DNA from: Planctomycetaceae bacterium
Lineage (GTDB): Bacteria; Planctomycetota; Planctomycetia; Pirellulales; Thermoguttaceae
NCBI GenBank assembly: GCA_031266315.1
Contig: JAISBG010000277.1
Location: forward strand, 1-6,107
Length of the DNA stretch: 6,107 bases
Direction of reading: 5' to 3'
Part shown: one piece after another, positions 1 to 5,566 of the stretch
How the letters are laid out: the number at the start of each line of letters is the position of its first letter
How positions within the stretch are numbered: position 1 is the stretch's first letter
Made by a program: the position numbers and the translations under genes
Notes under the pieces: generated by a model
Told to the model about the DNA's origin: nothing
Seen by the model: only the letters and a program-made list of their open reading frames with translations
Databases searched by the model: none

Positions 1-2
1 TT

Positions 3-9
3 AAGGAGG
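3..9 (+). promoter_or_regulatory. Strong Shine-Dalgarno site of the DUF1559 gene
   Basis: AAGGAGG ends 9 bases before the ATG at 19, a near-perfect anti-16S match at a good spacing, and it fixes the start of the first gene. None of the other starts in this window has a comparable site, so this gene may be translated more strongly than its neighbours. The promoter must lie left of the window. Confidence 0.85.
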
Positions 10-18
10 ATTTTCATT

Positions 19-1164
19 ATGAAAAAAAAGGCTTTTACACTTGTGGAACTTTTAGTTGTCATTGCGATTATCGGTGTTTTGATTGCACTTCTGTTGCCGG
101 CAGTGCAGGCAGCACGGGAAGCCGCGCGGCGGTCTCAATGTACAAACCAACTCAAACAATTGGGAATTGCGTTACACAACCACCACGACACCTACAAGTA
201 TTTTCCGAACAGTTCCTATCAAAGTTCCATGGGAGCAACAACTCTTTTAGGGGCAACATCAACGGATCCGAACGGTAATTGGCGAATCCGAATCAGTGCT
301 CTTGCTTCAATGATGCCGTTTATGGAACAAACGGCTCTGTACGATGCGATGAAGCAAACGGTTGATAGTTCAACGGTGAACGCCTGTTCATGGATTTGGG
401 ATGCGAATGCGACCGGCGGTTCCGGTGTTAAGATCGGTTCACAGCCGATTTCAACACTTCAATGTCCTTCTGACCCTGAATCTCGTACAAAAAAGGATAG
501 CGAGATGGCACGGTGTAATTATCGACCGGTTTACGGCGATATGATTCTTCCCAGTGGTCTGGAAGATGTTTTGCGGAGTATTTTCCGAAGAGGTGATGTT
601 GCGAATGTTGGTTTTGATGCCATTACCGACGGAACAAGTAACACAATTGTTTTCGCCGAATGTGTTATTTGGGGCGACCCGTCCGACACTCCCCGAATTA
701 TCGGCGGTGTTGGAATTATTACTTCATTGGCTGCCGATTCGAAACCTAATATCTGTACCGCTATTATTAGCGGAAGCGGTACGTTGACAAGTACAGCGAT
801 TACCGGTACAGATAATCCCGGTCGTATGCCGGGGAAACGAATTTACGATGGACGTTCTGCGGTTCTTTCCGTAGTTACTGTTCTTCCGCCCAACTCTCCA
901 ACTTGTGGAAATAATGTACAGTGGGATAGTGCCGGCACACTTAATACGGCAAGTAGTTATCATACCGGAGGAGCCAATACTTTGTACGGCGATGATTCAG
1001 TTCATTTTACGTCACAAACCATCAACGCCGGAGACCCGTCTTTCGATGTTGCAACAGAAACCGGTTCAAGCACTCCGTACAAAGATTATCGAGGTCCTTC
1101 CTTCTGGAGTGTCTGGGGGGCTTTGGGAACTCCGAAAGGCGGTGAATCTGTTACGGGACCGTAA
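19..1164 (+). CDS. DUF1559 pseudopilin-like protein with prepilin-type N-terminus
   Basis: This 381-residue protein is of the DUF1559 / SBP_bac_10-like type that is massively expanded in Planctomycetota. Seen in the sequence: a basic start, then AFTLVELL, a prepilin peptidase site with cleavage expected between A5 and F6 and the conserved Glu at mature position 5. A hydrophobic helix follows to about residue 29, then the family-typical run [15 protein letters not shown]. Further family signatures are CPSDP at about 149-153 and ITDGTSNTI at 202-210 followed by FAE. Near the C-terminus H315 starts the H-X9-DG segment, but the end reads DD (325-326) instead of DG. After processing, the protein is expected to be held at the inner membrane or assembled by a type II/IV-pilus-like machine, with a beta-rich domain outside. 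The exact role of the family is not known. The start is fixed by the Shine-Dalgarno site at 3-9. A lipoprotein gene of a kind often paired with DUF1559 follows on the same strand. Confidence 0.95.
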   Translation: MKKKAFTLVELLVVIAIIGVLIALLLPAVQAAREAARRSQCTNQLKQLGIALHNHHDTYKYFPNSSYQSSMGATTLLGATSTDPNGNWRIRISALASMMPFMEQTALYDAMKQTVDSSTVNACSWIWDANATGGSGVKIGSQPISTLQCPSDPESRTKKDSEMARCNYRPVYGDMILPSGLEDVLRSIFRRGDVANVGFDAITDGTSNTIVFAECVIWGDPSDTPRIIGGVGIITSLAADSKPNICTAIISGSGTLTSTAITGTDNPGRMPGKRIYDGRSAVLSVVTVLPPNSPTCGNNVQWDSAGTLNTASSYHTGGANTLYGDDSVHFTSQTINAGDPSFDVATETGSSTPYKDYRGPSFWSVWGALGTPKGGESVTGP

Positions 1165-1194
1165 AAAATTATGTTGTTCCGTTATTCCTATTCC

Positions 1195-1258
1195 ATCAGA
1201 ACCGCGTATAAAGTAAACGAATATTTAATTATCGTTTATTAATGTACGCGGTTCTGAT
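1195..1258. other. Long perfect hairpin between DUF1559 and lipoprotein genes
   Basis: A 14-bp perfect inverted repeat (ATCAGAACCGCGTA at 1195-1208, its complement at 1245-1258) encloses a second 7-bp pair (TAAACGA at 1214-1220, TCGTTTA at 1232-1238) and an AT-rich loop. It begins 31 bases after the DUF1559 stop. It could be a terminator or a stabilising or processing stem that separates expression of the two genes. The bases after the 3' arm are A-rich rather than a T-run, so it is not a classic intrinsic terminator on either strand. The structure is certain; its function is inference. Confidence 0.7.
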
Positions 1259-1269
1259 AAAACTAAAAT

Positions 1270-1283
1270 ATTGTTCTAACAAT
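1270..1283. promoter_or_regulatory. Short inverted repeat just before the lipoprotein start
   Basis: ATTGTT-CT-AACAAT is a perfect 6-bp inverted repeat ending two bases before the ATG at 1286, where a Shine-Dalgarno site would normally lie. It could be a small operator or a weak start-masking stem, but a repeat this short in AT-rich sequence can arise by chance. Confidence 0.2.
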
Positions 1284-1285
1284 CT

Positions 1286-1768
1286 ATGAAAACGATGTCG
1301 AAAAATTTTATTTCTTTATTTGTTCTTAATGTTTTGCTGATTACCGTAACCGGATGTTCGACGGGCAAACCGGATTTTGCTGTTGAAATTGTTGAAGGTT
1401 TGGTAACATTGGACGGTTCACCTGTTGAAGGAGTTACGGTTGGTTTTTCGCCGGTTGATTCCAAAGCGGGAAAACCGGCAGTTGGACGTACCAATGTGCA
1501 AGGAAAATTCGTACTCACGACAACACAAGGCGGTGAATTTGGAAAAGGAACGATGATCGGAAAATACCTTGTTTCGTTGTCCAAAGAAACTCCCAGCCGT
1601 GAACCAACCGCTCAAGAACTTGCCAATGCCGACAAAACCGGTGTGATGCCGGATATTCCCATTATTTCGATTATTCCGAAAAAATACAACGCCCCTCAAA
1701 CATCAGGTTTGACCGCCGAAGTCATCAAAGGAAAAAACAACTTTTCCTTCGACCTCCCATCAAAATAA
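1286..1768 (+). CDS. Small lipoprotein with carboxypeptidase-regulatory-like domain
   Basis: This is a 160-residue predicted lipoprotein. The N-terminus has two lysines, a hydrophobic stretch (about 8-22) and a lipobox VTGC with the lipidated Cys at 24, so the mature protein should be anchored to a membrane facing the periplasm. The rest is one transthyretin/carboxypeptidase-regulatory-like beta-sandwich: a V-x-L-D-G-x-P-V-x-G-V-x-V strand pair at about 40-54, a G-K-F-x-L turn after it, GKYLVSL, and a C-terminal segment IPKKYN...TSGLTAEVIKGKNNFSFDL. That segment is typical of planctomycete lipoproteins found beside DUF1559 genes. The fold suggests a structural or binding role rather than catalysis; the ligand is unknown. 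No Shine-Dalgarno site precedes ATG 1286. An ATG three codons in (1295) is possible and would keep the signal peptide. The gene may be co-transcribed with the DUF1559 gene, but a long hairpin lies between them. Confidence 0.88.
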   Translation: MKTMSKNFISLFVLNVLLITVTGCSTGKPDFAVEIVEGLVTLDGSPVEGVTVGFSPVDSKAGKPAVGRTNVQGKFVLTTTQGGEFGKGTMIGKYLVSLSKETPSREPTAQELANADKTGVMPDIPIISIIPKKYNAPQTSGLTAEVIKGKNNFSFDLPSK

Positions 1769-1778
1769 TCAATTCGCA

Positions 1779-1792
1779 TAACTATCAACTAC
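1779..1792. repeat. Two units of a 7-bp tandem repeat
   Basis: TAACTAT-CAACTAC are two heptamers of the same family as the five-unit array at 1993-2027. They begin ten bases after the lipoprotein stop codon. The two patches lie on either side of structured repeat copy 1, suggesting that the repeat sits within, or has split, a once longer heptamer tract. Confidence 0.5.
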
Positions 1793-1854
1793 GTAAAATA
1801 TTCGTAGCCGTTCACGAAGAATCAAAGTAAAAACAATGTTTAATGCCGAAACAC

Positions 1855-1975
1855 AGAGGTGGGCGATCCCTTCGCTGAACGATCGCGCCGGTTGAGTCAT
1901 CATTTTGCCGTCATTAATCTGATTCACTGTCGGCTATCGCCGACGCAACCTTTTAACAAAAGGTTGCCCACCTCT
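1855..1975. repeat. Structured palindromic repeat, copy 1
   Basis: This is a 121-bp intergenic element with perfect 10-bp terminal inverted repeats (AGAGGTGGGC / GCCCACCTCT). Inside are three hairpins: A at 1863-1886 (GCGATC / GATCGC outer stem, inner TTC-GCT-GAA), B at 1929-1944 (GTCGGC-TATC-GCCGAC) and C at 1945-1967 (10-bp perfect stem GCAACCTTTT, loop AAC). The 8-bp closing stem AGAGGTGG / CCACCTCT abuts A on one side and C on the other, and B abuts C, so the whole can fold as a multi-branched junction with one 42-base linker. A related copy lies at 5268-5479 in the same orientation. No protein is encoded. It resembles a MITE or REP-like mobile palindrome, or a structured RNA. It may also terminate the two genes that converge on it, although no clean T-run follows a stem. 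Confidence 0.85.
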
Positions 1976-1992
1976 CTTTTCGCTTGCGTCCC

Positions 1993-2027
1993 CAACTACC
2001 CACTCTCAACTATCAACTCTCCACTAT
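1993..2027. repeat. 7-bp tandem repeat array overlapping the activase stop codon
   Basis: Five consecutive heptamers read CAACTAC, CCACTCT, CAACTAT, CAACTCT, CCACTAT (consensus CMACTMY). It resembles the short tandemly repeated repetitive sequences of cyanobacterial intergenic regions in style, not in sequence. On the minus strand the last two units encode the final residues of the activase, and its TGA stop (2013-2015) spans the junction of the third and fourth units, so the array supplies the end of that gene. Confidence 0.75.
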
Positions 2028-5000
2028 TATAGGAGATTTGTTGTTATTCCTTGTGGCGAGCAAAGACCTTACACGGATTTTGACGGCACCGAGTTGTGTA
2101 CCTTCGTCGATTTTGAGCAATGTGTGAACTTTGTCCACTGATGCGAGAATTTCCGCAACCTGTTCCGCCGTAACCGCGTCAAGACCGCAACCGAATGAAG
2201 TGAGTTGAATCATTTGAAATTGCGGGTGATTGGCGACAAAAGTTGCCGCCCGATACAGACGGGCGTGATAACCCCATTGATCCACCACCAGAAGCGGGAA
2301 GAGCAAATTCCGTCCCAAATGCGCCACCGAATCACCGGACAACACCGCCGCTCCGCCCGAAACAATCAACTCTGGAATTCCATGATGAATCATCGGGTCA
2401 AGATGATACGGTCTGCCCGCCAACACTATTCCCGACTCACCGGATTCAACCAACGAAATAAACACCTCCTCACCCTTTTGCCGAATATCCGCCTTGTACG
2501 ATTCCTGCTCGGCAATTCCACACGCAATCGCCTGCTGCAAATCGTTGTATTTAACGTCCAGATGTTTGAGCTCCGCAAAAAGAAGTTTTGCCAGTTTTTG
2601 ATGATCTTCACTCGGAAGGAACGGAGAAAACAGTGTAACACCGTTCTCTTTGATGGCGTCGATATTCAGCCGAACCACTTCGGGATACGAACCAACCACC
2701 GGACAATTGTGTGTATAGACCGATTCTTTAAACTCACGCCGTTCCAACGGCAAGGCTGGATAAAAAATCCGCTTCACTCCCTTGTCGATCAGATTGACAA
2801 TATGACCGTGAACCAGTTTTGCCGGAAAACACAGCGTTTGAGACGAAATACTGTCAATTCCTTTATTGTACAACCGTTGCGAAGACGGGTCGGAAAGTAC
2901 CACACGGAAACCAAGTTTCTGAAACAAAGTAAACCAAAACGGATAATTCTCATACATGTTCAATACACGCGGAATCCCGATTTCCCCGAACTTCGCCTTG
3001 TCCGTACTAAGCGGTTCGTAATAATCGAAAAGCCGTTCGTATTGGTATTGGAACAGGTTTTCACGGTTCGACGCGGTTGGCTTTCCAATGCCGCGTTCAC
3101 ATTTGTTGCCGGAAATGAATGTCTTTTTGCCGGAAAACCGATGAATATTGATCAGACATTTATTGGAACAGCCCTGACAACGTTTTTGCGTGGAATGAAT
3201 GGAAAAGCCGGCAATCATTGTCGGAGTGAGGAGCGAAGAACGATATTCATAGTTCTTGTTCGCGGCGCGGTCGCGGGCAATCAGTGCGGCTCCGTATGCT
3301 CCCATGACTTCCGAAATATCAGCACGGAAAACATTACGCCCAATCAATTGTTCAAACGCCCGCAACACCGCCGGATTGCGGAATGTTCCGCCCTGAACCA
3401 TAATCCGGTCGCCAAGTTCGGAAACATCGGCAATCTTCAACACTTTATACAAAGCGTTCTTCGCAACAGAATACGAAATTCCCGCCGAAATATCAGCAAC
3501 CGTAGCGTTCTCTTTTTGTGCCTGCTTGACTTTGGAGTTCATAAACACCGTGCAACGTGTTCCTAAATCAATCGGTTGCGCGGCAAACAATCCCTCTGTT
3601 GCAAAATCCGCCGCATTGTAACCGAGTGAGTGGGCGAATGTTTCAATAAAAGAACCGCAACCCGATGAACACGCCTCATTCAGAATAATTTTGTCGAGTT
3701 GACCGTTTTTGATATAAAGACATTTAATATCTTGTCCGCCAATATCGAGAATAAACGAAACATCGCGGACAAAATGACTTGCCGCACGGAAGTGAGCCAA
3801 TGTTTCGACTTCGCCTTCATCAATACCGAGAGCCGCCCGCAACATCATTTCGCCGTAACCGGTAACACAGGAATTTTTGATGAAAGTTCCAGCCGGCAAC
3901 ATTTCGTACATTTCGGACACAATACCAAGAACTGCTTTAATTGGCTCCCCTTCGTTGGTTCCATACCATGTTTGCAGGATTCGGTTTTGATCGTCGATCA
4001 ACACGGCTTTGGTGGTGGTGGAACCGGCGTCAATACCCAAAAAAAGATCACCGTAAGCGGTTGCCGGTTCGGTGCGTTCCGCTTTCAATCCGGCGTGCCG
4101 CAACGAAAATTCGTCAAAATCGTCCCGCGAAACAAACAACGGCGGCAACCGGTCTGTCTCTTTGCCGTATTCCTGTTGCGTCACGGAATGAATACGTTCA
4201 CGAAGTTCGTTAGCGGTGATGATTTCGTTTTTTGCCGAAAGCAACGCCGCACCCAGTGCCACGAAATAGTGGGCGTTTTCGGGGTGAATTGTTTGTTCCG
4301 GTGTCAGGTGAAGTGTTTCGGAAAAACGTTTGCGAAGTTCCGGCAGAAAAAACAACGGACCGCCAAGAAATGCAACCTTTCCCCGAATCTTACGACCGCA
4401 GGCTAATCCGCCAATGGTTTGATCAACCACCGCTTGCAACACACTGGCGGCAATATCTTCTTTTCGTGCGCCTTCGTTCAACAGCATGGTTACATCCGAC
4501 TTGGTAAAAACACCGCAACGTGCTGCAATCGGATAAATCGTCTGATGACCGGCTGCCAAATCATTAACACCCGGCGCATCGGTTTTAAGGGTTACGGCAA
4601 TTTGATCGATGAATGCTCCAGTGCCGCCTGCACAAGTTTCATTCATACGTTGGTCGATACTTCCTTCAAAAAACGTAATTTTCGCGTCTTCCCCGCCGAG
4701 TTCGATAACCACATCGGTTTGCGGAATGAAGGTTGAGACCGATTCGACGCCGGCGATTACTTCCTGAACAAACGGAATCCCAAGTTTTTGCGAAAGACCA
4801 ATACCGGCAGAACCGGTAATTGCAACAGTAAAAGGGTAATGTTCGCAATATTGCAAAGCTTCGGCAATCAGAGTGTGCAATGTCTGAAACACATCGGCGT
4901 AATGCCGTGAATACCACGACCCAAGAATTTGTTTCCGGTTGTCGTCGAAAACAACAACCTTAACCGTTGTTGAACCAATATCAAGTCCCAACCGCAAAAC

Positions 5001-5090
5001 TGTTTCCGGTTGTTTTGTGTTATCAGATTTTGTTCTTGCCGGTTCTGCTGTGAAGTTAATCATATCATTAATCAGTAACGTCTGCTGCAT
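2013..5090 (-). CDS. Acyl-CoA dehydratase activase-like protein, tandem ATPase domains plus DUF2229
   Basis: This is a large cytosolic iron-sulfur ATPase of the BadF/BadG/BcrA/BcrD and HgdC family. HgdC-type activators use ATP to push one low-potential electron into 2-hydroxyacyl-CoA dehydratases; the role of this multidomain branch is not established. Numbering is from ATG 5090 (1025 residues). ATPase domain 1 spans about 32-290: DIGSTT 37-42, TGSAG 92-96, ELGGED 130-135, C153 and C192. Domain 2 spans about 349-605: DAGSTT 354-359, TGYGE 410-414, DIGGQD 449-454, C474 and C513. A C-x2-C-x3-C-x18-C motif follows (C638, C641, C645, C664). A DUF2229-type region covers about 705-890 (CFPAK 754-758, C796), and a conserved tail carries SFGCGLD (965-971) and KIDEG (993-997). 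Longer relatives, as I recall them near 1400 residues, carry a further HgdB-like part that is absent here. The frame is open to a TTG at 5126, and ATG 5063 is also possible. No start has a clear Shine-Dalgarno site; ATG 5090 was chosen as the first ATG after the promoter at 5150-5178. Confidence 0.93.
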   Translation of the reverse strand: MQQTLLINDMINFTAEPARTKSDNTKQPETVLRLGLDIGSTTVKVVVFDDNRKQILGSWYSRHYADVFQTLHTLIAEALQYCEHYPFTVAITGSAGIGLSQKLGIPFVQEVIAGVESVSTFIPQTDVVIELGGEDAKITFFEGSIDQRMNETCAGGTGAFIDQIAVTLKTDAPGVNDLAAGHQTIYPIAARCGVFTKSDVTMLLNEGARKEDIAASVLQAVVDQTIGGLACGRKIRGKVAFLGGPLFFLPELRKRFSETLHLTPEQTIHPENAHYFVALGAALLSAKNEIITANELRERIHSVTQQEYGKETDRLPPLFVSRDDFDEFSLRHAGLKAERTEPATAYGDLFLGIDAGSTTTKAVLIDDQNRILQTWYGTNEGEPIKAVLGIVSEMYEMLPAGTFIKNSCVTGYGEMMLRAALGIDEGEVETLAHFRAASHFVRDVSFILDIGGQDIKCLYIKNGQLDKIILNEACSSGCGSFIETFAHSLGYNAADFATEGLFAAQPIDLGTRCTVFMNSKVKQAQKENATVADISAGISYSVAKNALYKVLKIADVSELGDRIMVQGGTFRNPAVLRAFEQLIGRNVFRADISEVMGAYGAALIARDRAANKNYEYRSSLLTPTMIAGFSIHSTQKRCQGCSNKCLINIHRFSGKKTFISGNKCERGIGKPTASNRENLFQYQYERLFDYYEPLSTDKAKFGEIGIPRVLNMYENYPFWFTLFQKLGFRVVLSDPSSQRLYNKGIDSISSQTLCFPAKLVHGHIVNLIDKGVKRIFYPALPLERREFKESVYTHNCPVVGSYPEVVRLNIDAIKENGVTLFSPFLPSEDHQKLAKLLFAELKHLDVKYNDLQQAIACGIAEQESYKADIRQKGEEVFISLVESGESGIVLAGRPYHLDPMIHHGIPELIVSGGAAVLSGDSVAHLGRNLLFPLLVVDQWGYHARLYRAATFVANHPQFQMIQLTSFGCGLDAVTAEQVAEILASVDKVHTLLKIDEGTQLGAVKIRVRSLLATRNNNKSPIIVES

Positions 5091-5149
5091 ATTAGCGAAA
5101 AGTTTTCTATACTTGCATTTTACCAATCCGTATTGTACAAGAACTTAGT

Positions 5150-5178
5150 ATTTTAACCCAATACCTCTGCTCTTTCAA
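5150..5178 (-). promoter_or_regulatory. Sigma70-type promoter of the activase gene
   Basis: On the minus strand TTGAAA (5178-5173) and TAAAAT (5155-5150) are separated by exactly 17 bases, each one mismatch from the -35 and -10 consensus. Transcription would begin near 5143, giving a leader of about 50 bases to ATG 5090. A TTG start at 5126 would leave a leader of under 20 bases. This suggests the activase is transcribed on its own rather than from the DUF2461 gene upstream. It was found by eye and has not been tested. Confidence 0.55.
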
Positions 5179-5243
5179 TCGAAATCTGAAAATTTCCTGA
5201 TTCTACCGATAGTGTCAAGACATTGAAATGTTCGTTTTAAACG

Positions 5244-5267
5244 CGAAACACACGAAAATTCACAAAA
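5244..5267. repeat. CACGAAA-rich left flank of structured repeat copy 2
   Basis: CGAAACACA (5244-5252) runs into degenerate CACGAAAA / CACAAAAA words up to the repeat boundary. The same CGAAACACA lies at 1847-1855, directly against copy 1, and AATGTT occurs a little upstream in both flanks. The homology between the two loci may therefore extend left of the palindrome, and copy 1 may have lost about 15 bases here. Confidence 0.4.
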
Positions 5268-5479
5268 AGAGGTGGGCAATTCATCAAAAGTTGTCGGCGA
5301 AAATGGGTGGGCAATCCGCCCGCTGGGCGGTTGCGCCGGTTGAGTTTGCATTGACTCCAACATGGAAAGCAACACCATTTACCGTTGTTTATCTGATTCA
5401 CTGTCGGCGAGTACGCCGACGCAACCTTTTAGCAAAAGGTTGCCCACCTTATGTTTACCTACCTGATGATTGCCTACTT
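5268..5479. repeat. Structured palindromic repeat, copy 2 with extended outer arms
   Basis: The core at 5305-5449 matches copy 1. Hairpin A is at 5311-5334 (GCAATCCGCCC, loop GCT, GGGCGGTTGC), followed by the shared GCGCCGGTTGAGT. The shared TTWATCTGATTCACT lies just before hairpin B at 5403-5420 (GTCGGCG-AGTA-CGCCGAC). Hairpin C is at 5421-5443, with the same 10-bp stem as copy 1 and loop AGC. The linker between A and B is 68 bases, against 42 in copy 1. Outside the core, AGGTGGGCAATTCATCA (5270-5286) pairs imperfectly with TGATGATTGCCTACTT (5464-5479), giving a second nested pair of arms. Orientation is the same as in copy 1. It lies between the activase promoter and the DUF2461 stop and encodes no credible protein. 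Confidence 0.82.
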
Positions 5480-5480
5480 T
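5439..5480. repeat. Three degenerate ~15-bp tandem units at the right end of copy 2
   Basis: GTTGCCCACCTTAT, GTTTACCTACCTGAT and GATTGCCTACTTTT follow one another with a period of 14-15 bases. Each is a diverged form of the element's terminal GGTGGGCAA word read on the minus strand. The array looks like repeated copying or slippage of the element end. Confidence 0.5.
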
Positions 5481-5566
5481 TAACGAGAATTTCGCTGAAA
5501 TATTACCTATTATTTTATTATTCCGGTGGGAAATTCCTATAATACGGTGGAATCTGAAAGATTTTT
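5480..5566. other. AT-rich spacer downstream of the DUF2461 gene
   Basis: This spacer lies between copy 2 and the DUF2461 stop. On the minus strand I see no stem followed by a T-run, only the weak 5-bp stem ATTTC-AGC-GAAAT (near 5490-5502). Transcription from DUF2461 may therefore run into the structured repeat. No gene is recognisable here. Confidence 0.4.

Noticed and set aside
1855..1975. Structured repeat copy 1 as a CRISPR unit or integron attC site.
   Set aside because: There is no regular spacer-repeat array, and the GTTRRRY / RYYYAAC core pair of attC at the ends is missing. The terminal inverted repeats and multiple hairpins fit a palindromic repeat better.
1945..1980. Hairpin C plus the following CTCTCTTTT as an intrinsic terminator for the lipoprotein gene.
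   Set aside because: The T-run is broken by C residues and starts about ten bases after the stem, and the same hairpin occurs in copy 2 without a T-run. Termination is possible but not supported as its main role.
2205..3566. A 453-codon plus-strand open frame antisense to the activase.
   Set aside because: It lies wholly opposite a strongly conserved gene. Its translation is rich in Arg, Asn and His with no family motif, and no ribosome binding site is seen. It is a shadow of the activase codon pattern.
3699..4406. A 235-codon plus-strand open frame antisense to the activase.
   Set aside because: It shows the same shadow signs: no recognisable domain, low-complexity composition, and full overlap with conserved ATPase sequence on the other strand.
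5124..5126. TTG at 5124-5126 as the activase start, adding 12 residues.
   Set aside because: It is a weaker start codon without a Shine-Dalgarno site, very close to the predicted transcription start, and the added residues are not part of any conserved domain. It cannot be fully excluded.
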